Source: Cyrtodaria siliqua
Lineage: Eukaryota > Mollusca > Bivalvia > Adapedonta > Hiatellidae
Direction: 5' to 3'
Assembly (NCBI GenBank): GCA_037043455.1
Contig: JAWPHD010000001.1
Span: forward strand, 1,054,001-1,118,000
Length of the DNA stretch: 64,000 nucleotides
In this document: positions 22,165 through 33,880 of the stretch, in pieces
Layout of the letters: every line of letters starts with the position of its first letter
Numbering within the stretch: the first letter of the stretch is position 1
The notes under the pieces: generated by a model
The model's input: only the letters and a program-made list of their open reading frames with translations
Database searches by the model: none
Told to the model about the DNA's origin: nothing
Position numbers and translations under genes: made by a program

Positions 22165-23105
22165 GGAACTATATGTTAAAAGTGCATTCGTTCATGTTTA
22201 TTTATATAGAGATCTAAAACGAAATGTGTCATATTTTAAATACCGCTTCATAATTTATAAAGGGGCTGGCGAGGCCCTATGAATAGTTACCGCTGAAATT
22301 GAAATCCGGTGAACCCGGGGTGAGGCCTCACAATTGCCACTGAGTTTCTTCTTAGTGTTCTTCAGCGAGACACTTTTCATTGACCGAGTCCGTCGGACGG
22401 GGACGTAAATTGGGAGGTTTTGTATATCGGAATCTATCCTCCAAGCAGGTTAGTTTATATAGAACTATATATAAGAATATATTCGTTATAGTATGACAGG
22501 TTCAAAATTCCTATGGGTGATCTACTACAGAGGGCGCCTCCAAATAACCTATACTGTGTTGATGAGCCATTAAACAACATTCAGTTCATTACCTTACAGA
22601 TTGAATTGGCTCATCCCCAAATAACAAGGGCGAACCAGAGGCTCTCCATCACCATCACACCCCTAGCATTCGACAAACAGTGTTAGCCTATGCTTGTCAG
22701 ATTTTAAGGGTCTCGCACGGGGGTCATTATCATAGGATTTTAGCAATTAAATATTTAGAAAATGCACTAGAATTCACATTATGTCATGTAGAAAACAAAG
22801 AAACCTCGGTAAGAGTAAGGGTATGGGCCTTTACATGTATCATTCCCCTCTCTCAAGGGCGGCTCTGAATAACCTATAATTTTTTGATGAGCCGTTAATG
22901 ACATTCCTATTGAATTCTCCGATAATGATATGCATATTGAATATGACCACTCAAAATTAAATTATTAAAACATGTCTGTCGAAATTAAAAAACTTTAATT
23001 TAAAAAGAAACAGTAGGCCAAGATATATAATATATTTATATAAAAATTGACAACATATATCAATCATTCATCCAATATAAATAATAGTGAATTTTATCCA
23101 CTCGC
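22165..23105. other. Interval without recognised genes
   Basis: AT-rich sequence. 22260-22440 has moderately GC-rich text ('GAACCCGGGGTGAGGCC', 'CACTGAGTTTCTTC') that may be a SINE remnant. 22500-22660 and 22850-22910 share 'AACCTATA...TTGATGAGCC', a weak local repeat. Confidence 0.4.
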
Positions 23106-23329
23106 ATTTACTACTTCGCCGTGCTCTCCTTTTCCCCTAGCTTGACCCCTGAAATATTAATATTATGTTCAGAATTGTCCAACATTTTTTCCAGCAGCTG
23201 TGCTGCAATTTCTTGTTTGTATTTATATATACACGAGCATCTTTGTGTTCTACTTAATATAGTACTGCCTTGTTGGTTAGAGAATAGTTCATGTCGAGTA
23301 TTTCTTTTTTCCCGTTTTATTGGGATGAC

Positions 23330-23545
23330 AGTAGGGTAAGTGTGAGGTTTGGTACACCCTAGAACCTGGTTTAAACTCCCAGTGGCCATGTATGCCACTG
23401 ACCGTTCCAAAGCGGTAGCCCTATTGTCATCCCTTGTGTGTCTGTGTTTTGCCTTTTATTCATTTTTATATATAGTTGTTCTTTGTTTCTGTGTGTGTCG
23501 TCCTTGAATGCTACTTTTCCTTTTCGATTTTTATATCTTTATTTA
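23330..23545 (-). repeat. Interspersed repeat R1, minus-strand copy
   Basis: Inverted match to 1630-1935, including 'GGGATGACAGTAGGGTAAG', 'GGTTTAAACTCCCAG' and 'GCGGTAGCCCTATTGTCATC'. Confidence 0.65.
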
Positions 23546-23574
23546 TTATATATGGATGCAACCATTATTCTGCC

Positions 23575-23760
23575 TTCAAAAAAGAGTATAATAATGAACC
23601 TTTGGAAACGGCCGAGCACGACACATACGAAATATTGCAGTCTCGGTTTGATTGAGACTGTTCATGAGCGGTAATGAATATGCTATCTACCGCTCACGCC
23701 CTCTAGCCTCGGGTTGAGCAGAACACAATATTCATAAAATCAATATTACAAAATGTTAAC
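23575..23760 (+). repeat. Double-hairpin repeat (box A subfamily)
   Basis: Starts 'GAGTATAATAATGAACC' and contains hairpin 1, CAGTCTC-loop-GAGACTG (23638-23660), hairpin 2, TGAGCGGTA...TACCGCTCA, and the tail 'CGCCCTCTAGCC'. It is followed by 'GAGCAGAACACAATATT'. It lies just upstream of box B copies and a PLE ORF start. Confidence 0.75.
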
Positions 23761-23799
23761 CATCCCGAAGATGCATATGGCGGTGGACATGGCGTTAAT

Positions 23800-24080
23800 A
23801 TTCACAGAGACTGAGATTCACAGATCCCGAGGGATCAAATAACACTACTGCTAAACATGCACGCTTGTCCAAAGCGTATTATAATTGGAACAAACTTATT
23901 ATATATGGATGCAACATTAATTCTGCCTTCGAGTTGACAGTCACCGAGATCTTCAGATCCAAAGGGATCATTAAGTAATACAACTACTGCTACACATGCA
24001 CACTTGTCCGGAGCGTATTATAATTGGAACAAACTTATTATATATGGATGCGACATTAATTCTGCCTTTAAGTTGACATT
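23800..24080 (+). repeat. Two tandem PLE-linked boxes (box B, ~137 bp)
   Basis: Each unit has 'GATCAxxTAA', 'AACATGCACACTTGTCC', 'GCGTATTATAATTGGAACAA' and 'TTATTATATATGGATGC', then 'ATTCTGCCTT'. They sit directly before the PLE 5' leader and start codon (24281), as do similar units before the truncated PLE leader at 46190. Tandem terminal repeats ahead of the ORF are what PLE pseudo-LTRs look like; that reading is inferred. Confidence 0.65.
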
Positions 24081-24280
24081 CAGAGTTTTACACGGCTGCT
24101 TCAAGCGTGACAGAACATATGACTAGAACTTCACGTAAAAATCGAGAACGCGGAAGTTGTATCTCATTTACATATTAATTCATTAAAGCTTGAATTGGCT
24201 CAGTTATTTTCTACTGTTGAATCAAAAAAAAAAGAGACAGATGAATACGTTTTTACAAACATATCGAAGAGGAAAGCATA

Positions 24281-24960
24281 ATGGCGAACTGTACATGGAT
24301 CAACCACTAAACATGCAGTACGTTGCAAAATGATAGGGCCATAACATCTTTTGAAAAACATGTTAAAGACATTGATTTTATAGATATACCAAGTATTTTT
24401 CGAGATAATCGTGTTGTTTATTTTATTCCTAAATGTTTAAAAAAAATCGAAAATCCTATAATTTGTTATAGGTATAAAAAAACAACAATTAGAAATATGA
24501 TTTTCAACTGCAACAATATAGTGTCTGACCTTGATATGGTAATTAACACTCCTAATGAATGTCAGAGTAGAAAATTTAAATTTTGCTATGCTGTGGCCGG
24601 TCATGTCATTACTGTTATTTTTGATATTATAGATAAACTTATTCGGCATTTGTTCATTGATTTTAAGGCATGTCGTAGTCAGCTCGCCCAATCCATTGAG
24701 GAATTTAGTATTAAATGGTGTCGTAGAGAACATGCTGACCCTAACTCCATTTCTACCTGGAAAAATATTATTTTTAACATCTTAGATACCCGTATTAACT
24801 TCTATACGGCTAACCCATCACTGCTTCCCACTAGATCTAGGTTTTCATTTCGTATTTAAAATTAGAAATCCGGGACTTCATAATAAGTTTGTTTTAGTTC
24901 CTGCTGATGAAGCCGCTAATAATATATTTATTGTTTGACGCCTCCATTACGTCAATGTTT
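24281..24960 (+). pseudogene. Penelope-like element, N-terminal ORF fragment
   Basis: The start ATG at 24281 agrees with the copy at 216. An in-frame TAA falls after ten codons; the frame then runs from about 24311 to 24859 with FEKHVKD, IPK-C-LKKIENP, FCYAVAGHVIT, IKWCRREHADPNSISTWKN and FYTANPSLLP. These match, in order, the N-terminal half of the PLE copy at 1944-2460. After the stop at 24857 another frame carries KFVLVPADEAANN to about 24960, where the copy ends. The RT core is missing, so it is a 3'-truncated relic. Confidence 0.75.
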
Positions 24961-25085
24961 TATATCAGGAACTCGGGAGTACTAATTCGTATACTATTCG
25001 TGTAGTTGAAAATCATATTTCTAATTGTTTTTTTGTACTTATAACACAATTTAGGATTTTCGGAAAACACTTGTAGATGGGAGAT
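24960..25085 (-). pseudogene. Inverted PLE N-terminal snippet
   Basis: On the minus strand this reads FSENPKLCYKYKKTIRNMIF, the equivalent of IENPIICYRYKKTTIRNMIF in the plus-strand copy that ends at 24960. The two pieces abut in opposite orientation, so a rearrangement or twin-priming-like event joined them. Confidence 0.6.
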
Positions 25086-25720
25086 ATAATTTACACACTT
25101 GTAGATGGGAGAAATCATTAACACCCTTATATGTGGAGATGGTACGAACACAATTCTAGATGGGATATCGAAATTAACGCATGTGTAGATGGTAGAGGGC
25201 AGTAACACACTTGTAGACGGGAGCAGCATTAACACATGTATATATGGGCCAGAGCATTAACACAGTTTAGATGTGTGATAGCATTAACAACACTTTTAGA
25301 TGATGGACAATATCATTGACACACTTGTATTTACGATGACATTAACACGAATGCACTGAACGATGGTATTAACACACGTGTAGATGGACGATGCCATGAA
25401 CAGAGTTGTAAGAAAGGGTATTAACACACGTGTAGATGGACAATAGCATTTCCGCACTTTTAAATAGCAGAAACCATGCCCAAAATTAGATATAAAAGTT
25501 GAACAGGAAATGTAGCATTCAAGGACCGCTGTCAACCATTTGGAGAGAGTAGTGACAAATTGTAGGCGGGGAACGCATTAACAGACTTGGAGATAGACGG
25601 CGACATTAACACAATGTCGAAAACCCACTTATAGACAGATGAACGATATAATTCTAACACTTGAAAGGGATAGGCAATAGCCTTAAGACATTTGTAAATG
25701 TGAGATATAATGTCCATATT
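25070..25720. repeat. Degenerate ~30-36 bp minisatellite
   Basis: Repeats of 'CATTAACACACTTGTAGATGG' with variable short links, about 18 units, strongly diverged. Minus-strand frames here repeat I-Y-T-C-V-N, an artefact of the repeat. Confidence 0.8.
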
Positions 25721-25739
25721 TCTAGAATGTCAACATACT

Positions 25740-26735
25740 TGCAATGTATTCATTTGACCAGAATAGTAACAGCAGTTGTTTAGAAACATTGATGAAAATA
25801 GCAAACAGTCACTAGTACAAATGCACGGCATCTACATTTTTGGAATATGCTTAAGAGCTTCTTGAACTTTCTATCAAATACAAATGAGCGTGTCTCACTC
25901 ATATTAATAAATATTATGTTTTAGGTCAAACCTCGTGTTCTTTCTATGAACACACTGACACCGTTTAAATTGAACAATAGAGAATCAATACCTTCTTAAA
26001 TAAGGCATTCCCACTTAACACCGGCAACAACCAAAACATACACAATGCACAGACACCAAAGACAAACTTAATCACGTAAAAAAACAAATAACTTTGAATA
26101 AAATGATACCAAACCTTTCGTATATAAAGTGCTCAATCGTATATAAAGTGCTATAATTATTCTGTCAGTCTGGATCAACTGTTTTGTCACTCTAGCTCAA
26201 CTGTTTTGTCAGTCTAGATCAACTTCAATAGAAACAAACTGGATATGTATAAAACGTACTCAATGGCGTAGTCATTATTAGTTATAAATATATTACCTGC
26301 AGAAAAATATATCTGCAATTACATGTATGTTTGTTCTCCAGGGAAATATCGTACTTTAGAACTTCTTTCATCTCAAATTAATAATCCCGTAGATGTACAA
26401 AAAGATGATCTGCACTAGCAATGATAACCTGTGCTACTTAATTACAAGTTTTTTTATGTTCTTTGGTCACAACATCAATCATAATCTATAAGGATATGCA
26501 TATGGATTAGTGAGATTGGGTGAAACGTGCATGAGGTCATCCCGCGTTCCGTGTTTATCAACTTGTTTTCAACTTGTATTCAAGTTGTCTTCAATCTTGT
26601 CTTGTCTTGCCCTTAATGTTTTGTTTTATTTTGGCCTTGATTGCTGCAAGTCATTTATTATTGTCTTTGTGACATGCTGGGCCTTTGCTTTTATATTCAT
26701 GTATACATGATCATCTTTGTGCTTTGTTTTATACT
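25740..26735. other. Interval without recognised genes
   Basis: AT-rich. Near 26158-26225 'GTCAGTCTGGATCAACTGTT' and 'GTCACTCTAGCTCAACTGTT' occur three times in a row. No supported coding region. Confidence 0.4.
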
Positions 26736-26739
26736 GATA

Positions 26740-27085
26740 TTGGCCCGGTTGTTCAAAGAATTGTTAAAATTAACAGGATTTTGAGTTAACATCTGTTAAA
26801 AGTTTAACAACATGTTAACTAATATTTTTTTTAATTTGTTGGTGTTGTTAAAAAAGCGTATGATAATGGACCTTTGGAAACGGCCGAGCAGGACACATAC
26901 GAAATAATGCAATCTCGGTTTGATTGAGACTGTTCATGAGCGGTAGTGAAATATGCTAGCTACCGCTCACGCCCTCTAGCCCCTGGTTGAGTTTAATTGT
27001 TAGTTAACATTTTGTTAAATATATACAAAACTTTTGACAAAATGTTAACTATTAACGAGCTTTTAACACGTTCATACCTTCCCAT
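26740..27085. mobile_element. GTTAAC-rich MITE-like element split by a hairpin repeat
   Basis: The sequence around 'CCGGTTGTTCAAAGAATTG' is rich in GTTAA/TTAAC and similar text resumes after 26995. Between them, about 26862-26995, sits a clean copy of the box A repeat with both hairpins. A like GTTAAC-rich stretch lies at 32340-32500, next to the Harbinger relic, so the host sequence may be a Harbinger-type MITE (inference). Confidence 0.55.
26862..26995 (+). repeat. Double-hairpin repeat, solo nested copy
   Basis: Bounded left by 'AGCGTATGATAATGGACC' and right by 'CCCTGGTTGAG'. Both hairpins are present (AATCTCGG...GAGACTG with one mismatch; TGAGCGGTAG/CTACCGCTCA intact). As a solo insertion it best defines the ends of the unit, ~133 bp. 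Confidence 0.75.
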
Positions 27086-28245
27086 CATACAATGCATTGT
27101 TTATACTTCCTACTTCCTGATGAAAACAAAATCCTACACAGAACGTGCACCCTTAAAGGAAAATGAAAGGAAAAAAGGAAGAGGAGTGTCAATTTCTCCG
27201 CCTCTGAACTTGACATACTTGTAAGGGAGTATTAAAAGGTAGACCTGAGTGTTCGGCGAAGGTACGTAGGTGACGACACGTGAAAAAAAAAAAACATGGG
27301 AAAAGATTGTCGACACTGTTAGCCAGGTTGGACATGCCAATCGATCTGGTGATGAAGTCAAAATAAATGGATCGATTTACAACGGGATGCCAAGCAAGCC
27401 AACACTTTTACCAAAAACAGTTGAGGCAATTACATTACCAATCACATTACAGCAGATGATCTTTACACTGTTTTCCGGCGATTCTGCCTTCAATGGAATT
27501 GAGAGGGTGTAGAAAGCACTATTGAATATATACTCATGCATATAATTGAAGCTGTTTATAAATTGTTGCGTATTCTTCTCTTTTTCTTTCTCGATTTAAT
27601 CTATATAAAAAAATCAATAAAACATAGTTCGTCTGCTTTATTTTGTTTGGATCCTAAAGATCTAATCATGTTTTTGAACACGAGATATTTTATTATAAAT
27701 AAGCATTTAAAGTGCATCACATTGATATGTGTTGCACAAAGTCTTACCTGTAATAGGGGATGAAATTCCCTTAACCGTATTATCTTTTGTCCACATACTA
27801 GGAGTTTGAAAACAATTGTCCCTTTGGTTTCCTATTTCGGCCAAATATATGAGAGTCAAGCATACGGAAAGGGAAACCAGATTCTACTTCCGCTGAGCGG
27901 CAAGGTAATTTGTCTTCGGGCCTCCTCGGCGATGTCCCTTGTTCGCTGCCATTCGCAGCATCTCGCTATCACCGAAGAATGACGAAATTGACCGACTAAA
28001 TACGATCAATAACCTCGGAACTCTTCGTTAATTTCCGCAATTGGAGAGGATGAATCGGTACTTGTCAGTTGTCTTGCCAGTTACCAATAATCTATAAATA
28101 CGACTAAACATAACAATTTCAATTTATTTTGGTTTTAAAAAACTCTATTTACTCTACTACACAGGTCTTACGTAAGTATCACGAGTCGTGGAAACAGACT
28201 AAGGCCTTAATTTATATACTATTTAATGATAATATAAGAATATTG
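27086..28245. other. Interval without recognised genes
   Basis: Contains several 66-80 codon frames without family resemblance. 28018-28050 repeats the 'CGGAACTCTTCGTTAATTTC' string seen at 16590. Nothing else is supported. Confidence 0.4.
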
Positions 28246-28246
28246 C

Positions 28247-28310
28247 GACCGTGGCCCAGTGGTAGCGCGCTAGCCTGTAACGCAGGAGATCTGAGATCGT
28301 ATCGCCAAAT
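28247..28310 (+). repeat. tRNA-like SINE head, degenerate
   Basis: A clear A-box region 'GTGGCCCAGTGGTAGCG' with an anticodon-arm-like middle; the B box is eroded ('GAGATCGTATC'). Not a functional tRNA. Confidence 0.5.
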
Positions 28311-28845
28311 TTTTAACTGTAATAATTAATTAAAAACTATTGTTTTAAGGAATGAATTAAAAAATTGAATATATTCTTCTGGAATGAATCTTGGTCTTTG
28401 ATTTAGATTAGTATAAACCGAAAACAAATAACCCTAATGGCTCCAGTTTCCAGCATGTCCATGAATAATTTTGACAATACATATACATTATATATTAGGC
28501 TATTATAACTTTTTTTTTAACTAAATAAGAATTTAAAACGCAGTTTATAATGAGAAAATTAGCTAAGAAATACATATTTTACAACCGAAACAATATTTTG
28601 ATAAGGCTTTTCACATGTAAACCTGGAAAACAATTTTAAAATACTTTTTTTTTCAGTTAAATTAAACGTAACATTTCGTAATGAAAACAAACGCAGAGTG
28701 TTTTAATTCAGATTTATCGAATAAATTACAACCATAATTGTTATGTCACATTATTAATGGTGTGCTTTTCCATGTTTGAGTGATGAACAGTTTAGCATGC
28801 ATCAATTCTATATGTGTGCGTTTATTCTAAATTATTTAAATCTAC

Positions 28846-28916
28846 TAGTTACCTACTTCCCGCGATCAAGATGCACAATTAGTTACCTACTTCCCGCGAT
28901 CAAGATGCACGATTAT
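28846..28916. repeat. Direct duplication of a ~37-bp unit
   Basis: 'AGTTACCTACTTCCCGCG' plus 'ATCAAGATGCAC' occurs twice in immediate succession. Confidence 0.85.
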
Positions 28917-28979
28917 GCTTTGAATGAAGTTATATATGGATATTTTTAAATGACCTCGTTAAGAATTTCCCGTATAAGA

Positions 28980-29070
28980 AGTATGAACAGTCTCAATCAA
29001 ACCGAGACTGCAATATTTCGTATGTGTCGTGCTCGGCCGTTTCTAAAGGTCCATTATCATACTCTTTTTT
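28980..29070 (-). repeat. Double-hairpin repeat fragment
   Basis: Minus-strand copy with hairpin 1 (CAGTCTC/GAGACTG) and 'CCTTTAGAAACGGCCGAG'; hairpin 2 is missing because the copy starts at 'ATGAACAG'. Confidence 0.7.
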
Positions 29071-29479
29071 ACAATTGTTTCGCGTTAAACCCTCGATATG
29101 GAATGCAAAATCTATATATATTGCAATATTTAGAACCTAAATGTTCTTCCGTTATTCGAGCATTTAGAACTATTAATTACCTGATCGAATATAACAGCCA
29201 TTCATACCATCAGACCTGCCAAATCTCATGATAAAATCCGGATTTTCCGGATATGTGTACAAACTCCATCAACTGTTATTAAAAAACAACAATGTTCATG
29301 ATTTAACAGCTATATTTTGACCGTTTATCAACTCGTTCCTGCATTGGTTCTGTTACTCTCCCTATTGAGATATGCAAAGGAGAGTATTTACAAGTGCCAG
29401 ATCAATGGGGGTCATCAGTGTAATACACTTACTGAATATATATGCAATTGACACCTAAGGACATACTTAGTACCTTCCA

Positions 29480-29765
29480 CTGCGGAAAATGGGTGCGTAT
29501 ACGGATATATGGAACTCCGTATATTTTGAATATACGGGAAATGTACGGAGATAAACGGGAAATTAAGTATACGGATATATACGGAGTCCCCGTATACGCT
29601 GGATACCTTATATACGGAAATATCGAAAAAAATATATATTCTTGTATATTGTTAAATATTGTAAATATCGTAGTTTTACGTATACATCAACATTTCAAAC
29701 TCTTGAGTGTACGGCCATATTCGGGGGTATACGGAGTTTATATACCAATATACGCACATATTCTG
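29480..29765. repeat. Cluster of TATACGG/CCGTATA motifs
   Basis: About ten TATACGG or CCGTATA words occur in 280 bp. The 110-codon frame over this region owes its Y/I-rich composition to them. Confidence 0.5.
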
Positions 29766-29779
29766 AAAATTTAAATGAC

Positions 29780-30775
29780 CTTATTCTATTTTTTAACGTT
29801 CCCGTTCGGGATCAATAAATACAATTATGTATTCTAGATGGCTCGTAAAATATTGCTTTGTAGTTTTTTTTAGGAAAAAAATCAGTCTAACATTTCTTTT
29901 TAATGTTTAGAAGGTAATCTTGTTTCAATTAATTTAATTGCGGCTTTCTTTTCTTAAGAAAATACATGTTTTTGCCAGACTAAAGGAAAACGATTTCCAC
30001 AATATATGCCTAAATGTACATAAGTGCATGTTAATGGCGATACGTGATCATTTAAAACAGCACAGCGCACGATCATTGTTTATCTCAGCATTCCCTTGGG
30101 GTTGTCTGTATGGTGTCAGAAGGTATGGTTTACTTGGATATCTACACGATATATTGTCAAATTAGAAATTACTTCTTATTTGCTTATTTTATATATTTCT
30201 TATGGATGCTTATGATAGAAATGTAACACAACTTCGAAATAGTTTAAATCTTTAAAATATTAAAAGAAGGTGAAATGATTTAAATAGAAATTCTGAGATC
30301 GATTTTACAGTTTATTTTAGACTATTTTTTCCTCATGCCCATGTAAATAGTGACCGGTCCCTTACTTTTGTCATATACAACGTTTACAATTTGTGATGTT
30401 CTGTAGTATGCATTTTTATTTTTATTTTATGCAGTTGCCAGTTGTTTTGTTTGGATGTGCGGGCGTGTGTAAGTGTGGTGAAAATTTCCTTTATATGCAA
30501 TGGCCGTGCCTTGTATGAAATATATGCATATATTACCCTAGTGTTGTTGTGTTGACTAACCCGCTATCACCAAGTAAGAGCCAATCTTCGAAGTCTCTGT
30601 GGTATCTTTCCAAATATTCATACTGTCGTGATTTGACCCTGGCCAAGTTGAGTTACAAATGTGAACTTTCCTGAAATTCATAGTTTAATAATATATGGTA
30701 ACAAATGCAAAACATGTCACACATTTCATTTACAGTTATTTAATGGCGCTCTTATCAATAGTTAAAACCATTTGC
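29780..30775. other. Interval without recognised genes
   Basis: AT-rich, with no terminal repeats or family motifs found. Confidence 0.4.
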
Positions 30776-30783
30776 CAGAGTTG

Positions 30784-31010
30784 CATGGAGGATCATGTGA
30801 ACTATTGCCGAGGTCGAAGCTCTCGGTGCATGGAGGATCATGTAAACTATTGCCGAGGCCGAAGCTCTCGGGGCATGGAGGATCATAGGATCATGTGAAC
30901 TATTGCCGAGGCCGAAGCTCTCGGTGCATGGATGATCATGTGAACTATTGCCGAGGCCGAAGCTGTAGGTACATGGAGAATCATGTGAACTATTGCCGAG
31001 GCCGTAATTC
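30784..31010. repeat. 45-bp tandem repeat, ~5 copies
   Basis: Units of 'CATGGAGGATCATGTGAACT' plus 'ATTGCCGAGGCCGAAGCTCT'. The 45-bp length keeps frames open (15-residue peptide repeat MEDHVNYCRGRSSRx), but one unit has an extra 'GATCATAG' that shifts it, so a protein is unlikely. Confidence 0.85.
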
Positions 31011-31809
31011 ACATGCTCCTTCCATAAACAAAGGGCAATTAGTTGTAACCTTTAAAAAATGTCTAGTCAAGGGGCGTAAGTCCTTTTTTCAGGACAAAGC
31101 ACAAACGGGTCATACATGTTGATAAATCCTCAGTTTAGGAGTTGTGAGCCGTGTACGTCTTTCCCTAAATTCGCACATGCTTTCACAGAGTGTTTGATAC
31201 ATTGTGAATATCGACCGAATATATGGCGAACATTCTGCGAATATATATATTCATCATATAACAGACCGACATTACAGGACTGAAAACATACATGCTACAT
31301 ATGTACAATACACAGTGCTGCTGTAAGATTATGCGTTTCTTCATCGTAGCCGTATAAAGGAAAAGCTTATATAGGAACGTTTCATATATATGACGGTGTT
31401 AACGTTGACAACAGCAAACACGAGGTCTAATTCTCAATGCATACGATATCGTGTGTTTTCAACTCGACCAAAAATCATACAGAATCGGTGACTAAAACTT
31501 GTTTTTCTCACAAATGTACTTTAGACCCCATGTCATATTATTGGGATGGGGAAGTACCTCCCTCCCAACTTTTTTCCAGCAACCTACCAATTCCTATGCA
31601 CATGTTTACTTGACAATATTAATGTGTCATCGCATACATAGGTCTGCATGAAAGAACTGACCTCTCTGACCCCTTCCAGCACCTCAAAAGTATTGCATTT
31701 GTTAACCCCTATGTTATAAGAAGCTACCTACATGCAGAACTATAAGCGTTGTCTGCTTGAAACAAAGTTAGACAATATTTAAGACAGGTTCTGACCGTTT
31801 CTGTCTAAA

Positions 31810-32310
31810 CTATTCAGGTGTATATCGAATATCATCCTGGTAATAGAAACGACACATTTGCGGCGACGACAGTCGCTGGTTAATACCAACGATTTCGGTA
31901 AGTTTCAGTTTTACATTAATGATAAGATGAGGGGTTGGTTGTGATATTTTGATATGAGTGCCGCCTCCACATCCAATAACATTGGGCATCCCTCTCATCC
32001 TGTAAAATCTAGCCTTGATCTTCTGTTTGGCTTCATGTGTTGGTAGCCAAACAATGAATTATTTTCTCCATGAGCACAGTTGCTCTGTGACTGATGACAC
32101 CACTCTTGACACTGCAAATTAGCCAAACAATCACCCTGCTGCTCTACAGGAAGTGAGTGATTTCTGTTTGTCACTCTCTGTAACGGTTCTCTGAGTAACT
32201 CTATCAAATTGTTTATACCCTCCCCTCCAAATATGTATCTCTCATTAAGCTCCCTATTGTTCATAAACTGACAAATTCTGTTTTCACGATACATTCGGGG
32301 ATTTGTTGCC
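31810..32310 (-). pseudogene. PIF/Harbinger-type transposase relic
   Basis: Minus strand, two blocks. 32294-31995 encodes ELNERYIFGGEGINNLIELL and QRVTNRNHSLPVEQQ, matching the helical N-terminal part of HARBI1-like transposases. 31998-31810 encodes MPNVIGCGGGTHIKI, corresponding to the [PF]-x-VIGC-x-DGTHI motif around the first catalytic Asp; here that Asp is Gly. The section between the blocks is shortened and the remaining DDE residues are not seen. Inactive. Confidence 0.75.
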
Positions 32311-32339
32311 CTCTGAACAAGTTAAAAGCAGGATTTGTC

Positions 32340-33075
32340 GCCATCTTGGACTTTGTTAAATCTCTGTTAAATTTAACACAGATTTTAACATACATAAGGG
32401 AGGTATGTTAAAACAAGATTTAAACAACATGTTAACCGTAACAATATTTGAACATTCATGAACGAGTTATATTAATATTAACAAGGGTTTAACAAGAATA
32501 CATCGTACGTTACCACGAATTCATTTTGTCGGATAAGGGCAGCGCATTAAATCTGTTTTGAAAAAGAGTATGGCAGAAAAAAACATGATTACTTGTGTAT
32601 ATATGTTTTAAATTTAATAAGTGATCCATACGTCTTGAAAAAGTAGGGCTCTTCAGCTTTAGGTATTCGTGGATTTGTTTTCTTTTGCTGGAGGGAAGAA
32701 AACGATTAGACGACTCTGGCATAAAAATTGGTGTTGAAAAGTATTATTAATTTATTTACCAATAAATACTGAAAAGGGGATCGCTTGGAAGCTACAAACA
32801 TAAACAACTCTGGAGTGAACGCCCAAAATAGTCCATTAATTCACACCACTAACACTTAAAAAAGAAATCTGGAAAGCGTACCAGTTTCGGGTATTTTCGT
32901 GAGCAGAAATAACTTTATTTCACATAGAATGTTTCAGCCTGGACATTTCTCATTCATAATGAACATATGGACTAAGTATAGAACAAACGAGATGTGTGTT
33001 GTGAGTTATATAGGGACATGCCGAAAGTGATTCTTGTCAATACACGTACAGTTTACATACATTATGGAATAAATT
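32340..33075. other. GTTAAC-rich flank and AT-rich interval
   Basis: 32340-32500 is rich in TTAAC/GTTAA and may be the terminal region of the Harbinger element. The 70-codon minus-strand frame at 32510-32722 has no recognised family. Confidence 0.4.
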
Positions 33076-33079
33076 ACAT

Positions 33080-33880
33080 GTAAATAAATACTGAAAAGGG
33101 AATCCCTTGGAAGCAACAAAGACAAACAAGAGATAAAAGTAGCAGTCTCGGTTGTATTGAGTCAGTTCATACGAAGAACCAACGGATTTCTGTCTACAGC
33201 TTCTATTCTTTCAGTGAACGTCGGCTTAACATCGTCACAAGACAGCAGTGAGGTACTAACTACTCATGAAGCAGATTTGAAGGCCGGGAAGGTGGATTTT
33301 TGCAGAATGGTGATGAATGATAAGCTATGAATAAATGAAACATGATATGGAGAGACCAGCATCCGGCGGGGTTTGAACCCACGACCTTCCGCTTGTGGGC
33401 ACAGTGCTCTACCACTGGGCTATAGAGGCCTCACGTATTCGTGTATATAATATATCAAAAATAACTAAAGACTGGGCTTGATGACCTCAAAGGACCAGTC
33501 AGTAATAACACTACTGATTTGTAGATGGAGCAACGTTTTACGGCTTCCACAAAGCACTAAACAAACGCTAGTGTGAATGTCAATAAACACTGAAAATTGG
33601 ATCCCTTGGAATCAACAAACACCAACAAGAGATACAAGTATCAGACTCGTTTTATTGAGTCTGTTAATGGGAGGTAATGTAGAGAGCAACACTTCTCACG
33701 CCGCGGTTTATGTTTTTAAGAAAATGATTGACCGCAAAACGGCTACCCTTTGTTTTGCTGCTAAATCATAACGTGTTAATTCCAGTGGGATTTATAGTGT
33801 TCATGAACAGTCTCAATCAAACCGAGACTGACTGCAAAATTTGTATTTATTGTGTTCGTCCGTTTCCAAAGTTCCACTCT
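33080..33880. repeat. Three double-hairpin repeat copies around a SINE
   Basis: Copies at 33080-33200 (plus; CAGTCTCGG...), 33575-33710 (plus; CAGACTC...GAGTCTG and the 'CTCACGCC' end) and 33795-33880 (minus; CAGTCTC...GAGACTG). A further eroded tail occurs at 33478-33520. Confidence 0.65.
33350..33432 (-). repeat. tRNA-derived SINE head
   Basis: Minus strand: 'TATAGCCCAGTGGTAGAGC' (A box) and 'GTGGGTTCAAACCCCGC' (B box) at tRNA spacing. The 5' and 3' ends do not pair as an acceptor stem, so it is a SINE head. Confidence 0.7.

Noticed and set aside
30695..31122. Cys/Arg repeat peptide (possible secreted peptide gene)
   Set aside because: The frame is broken by a shift within the 45-bp repeats and there is no signal peptide.
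33350..33432. Functional tRNA gene on the minus strand
   Set aside because: A and B boxes are good, but the ends do not form an acceptor stem; likewise for 12612, 14560, 17755, 28247 and 55145.
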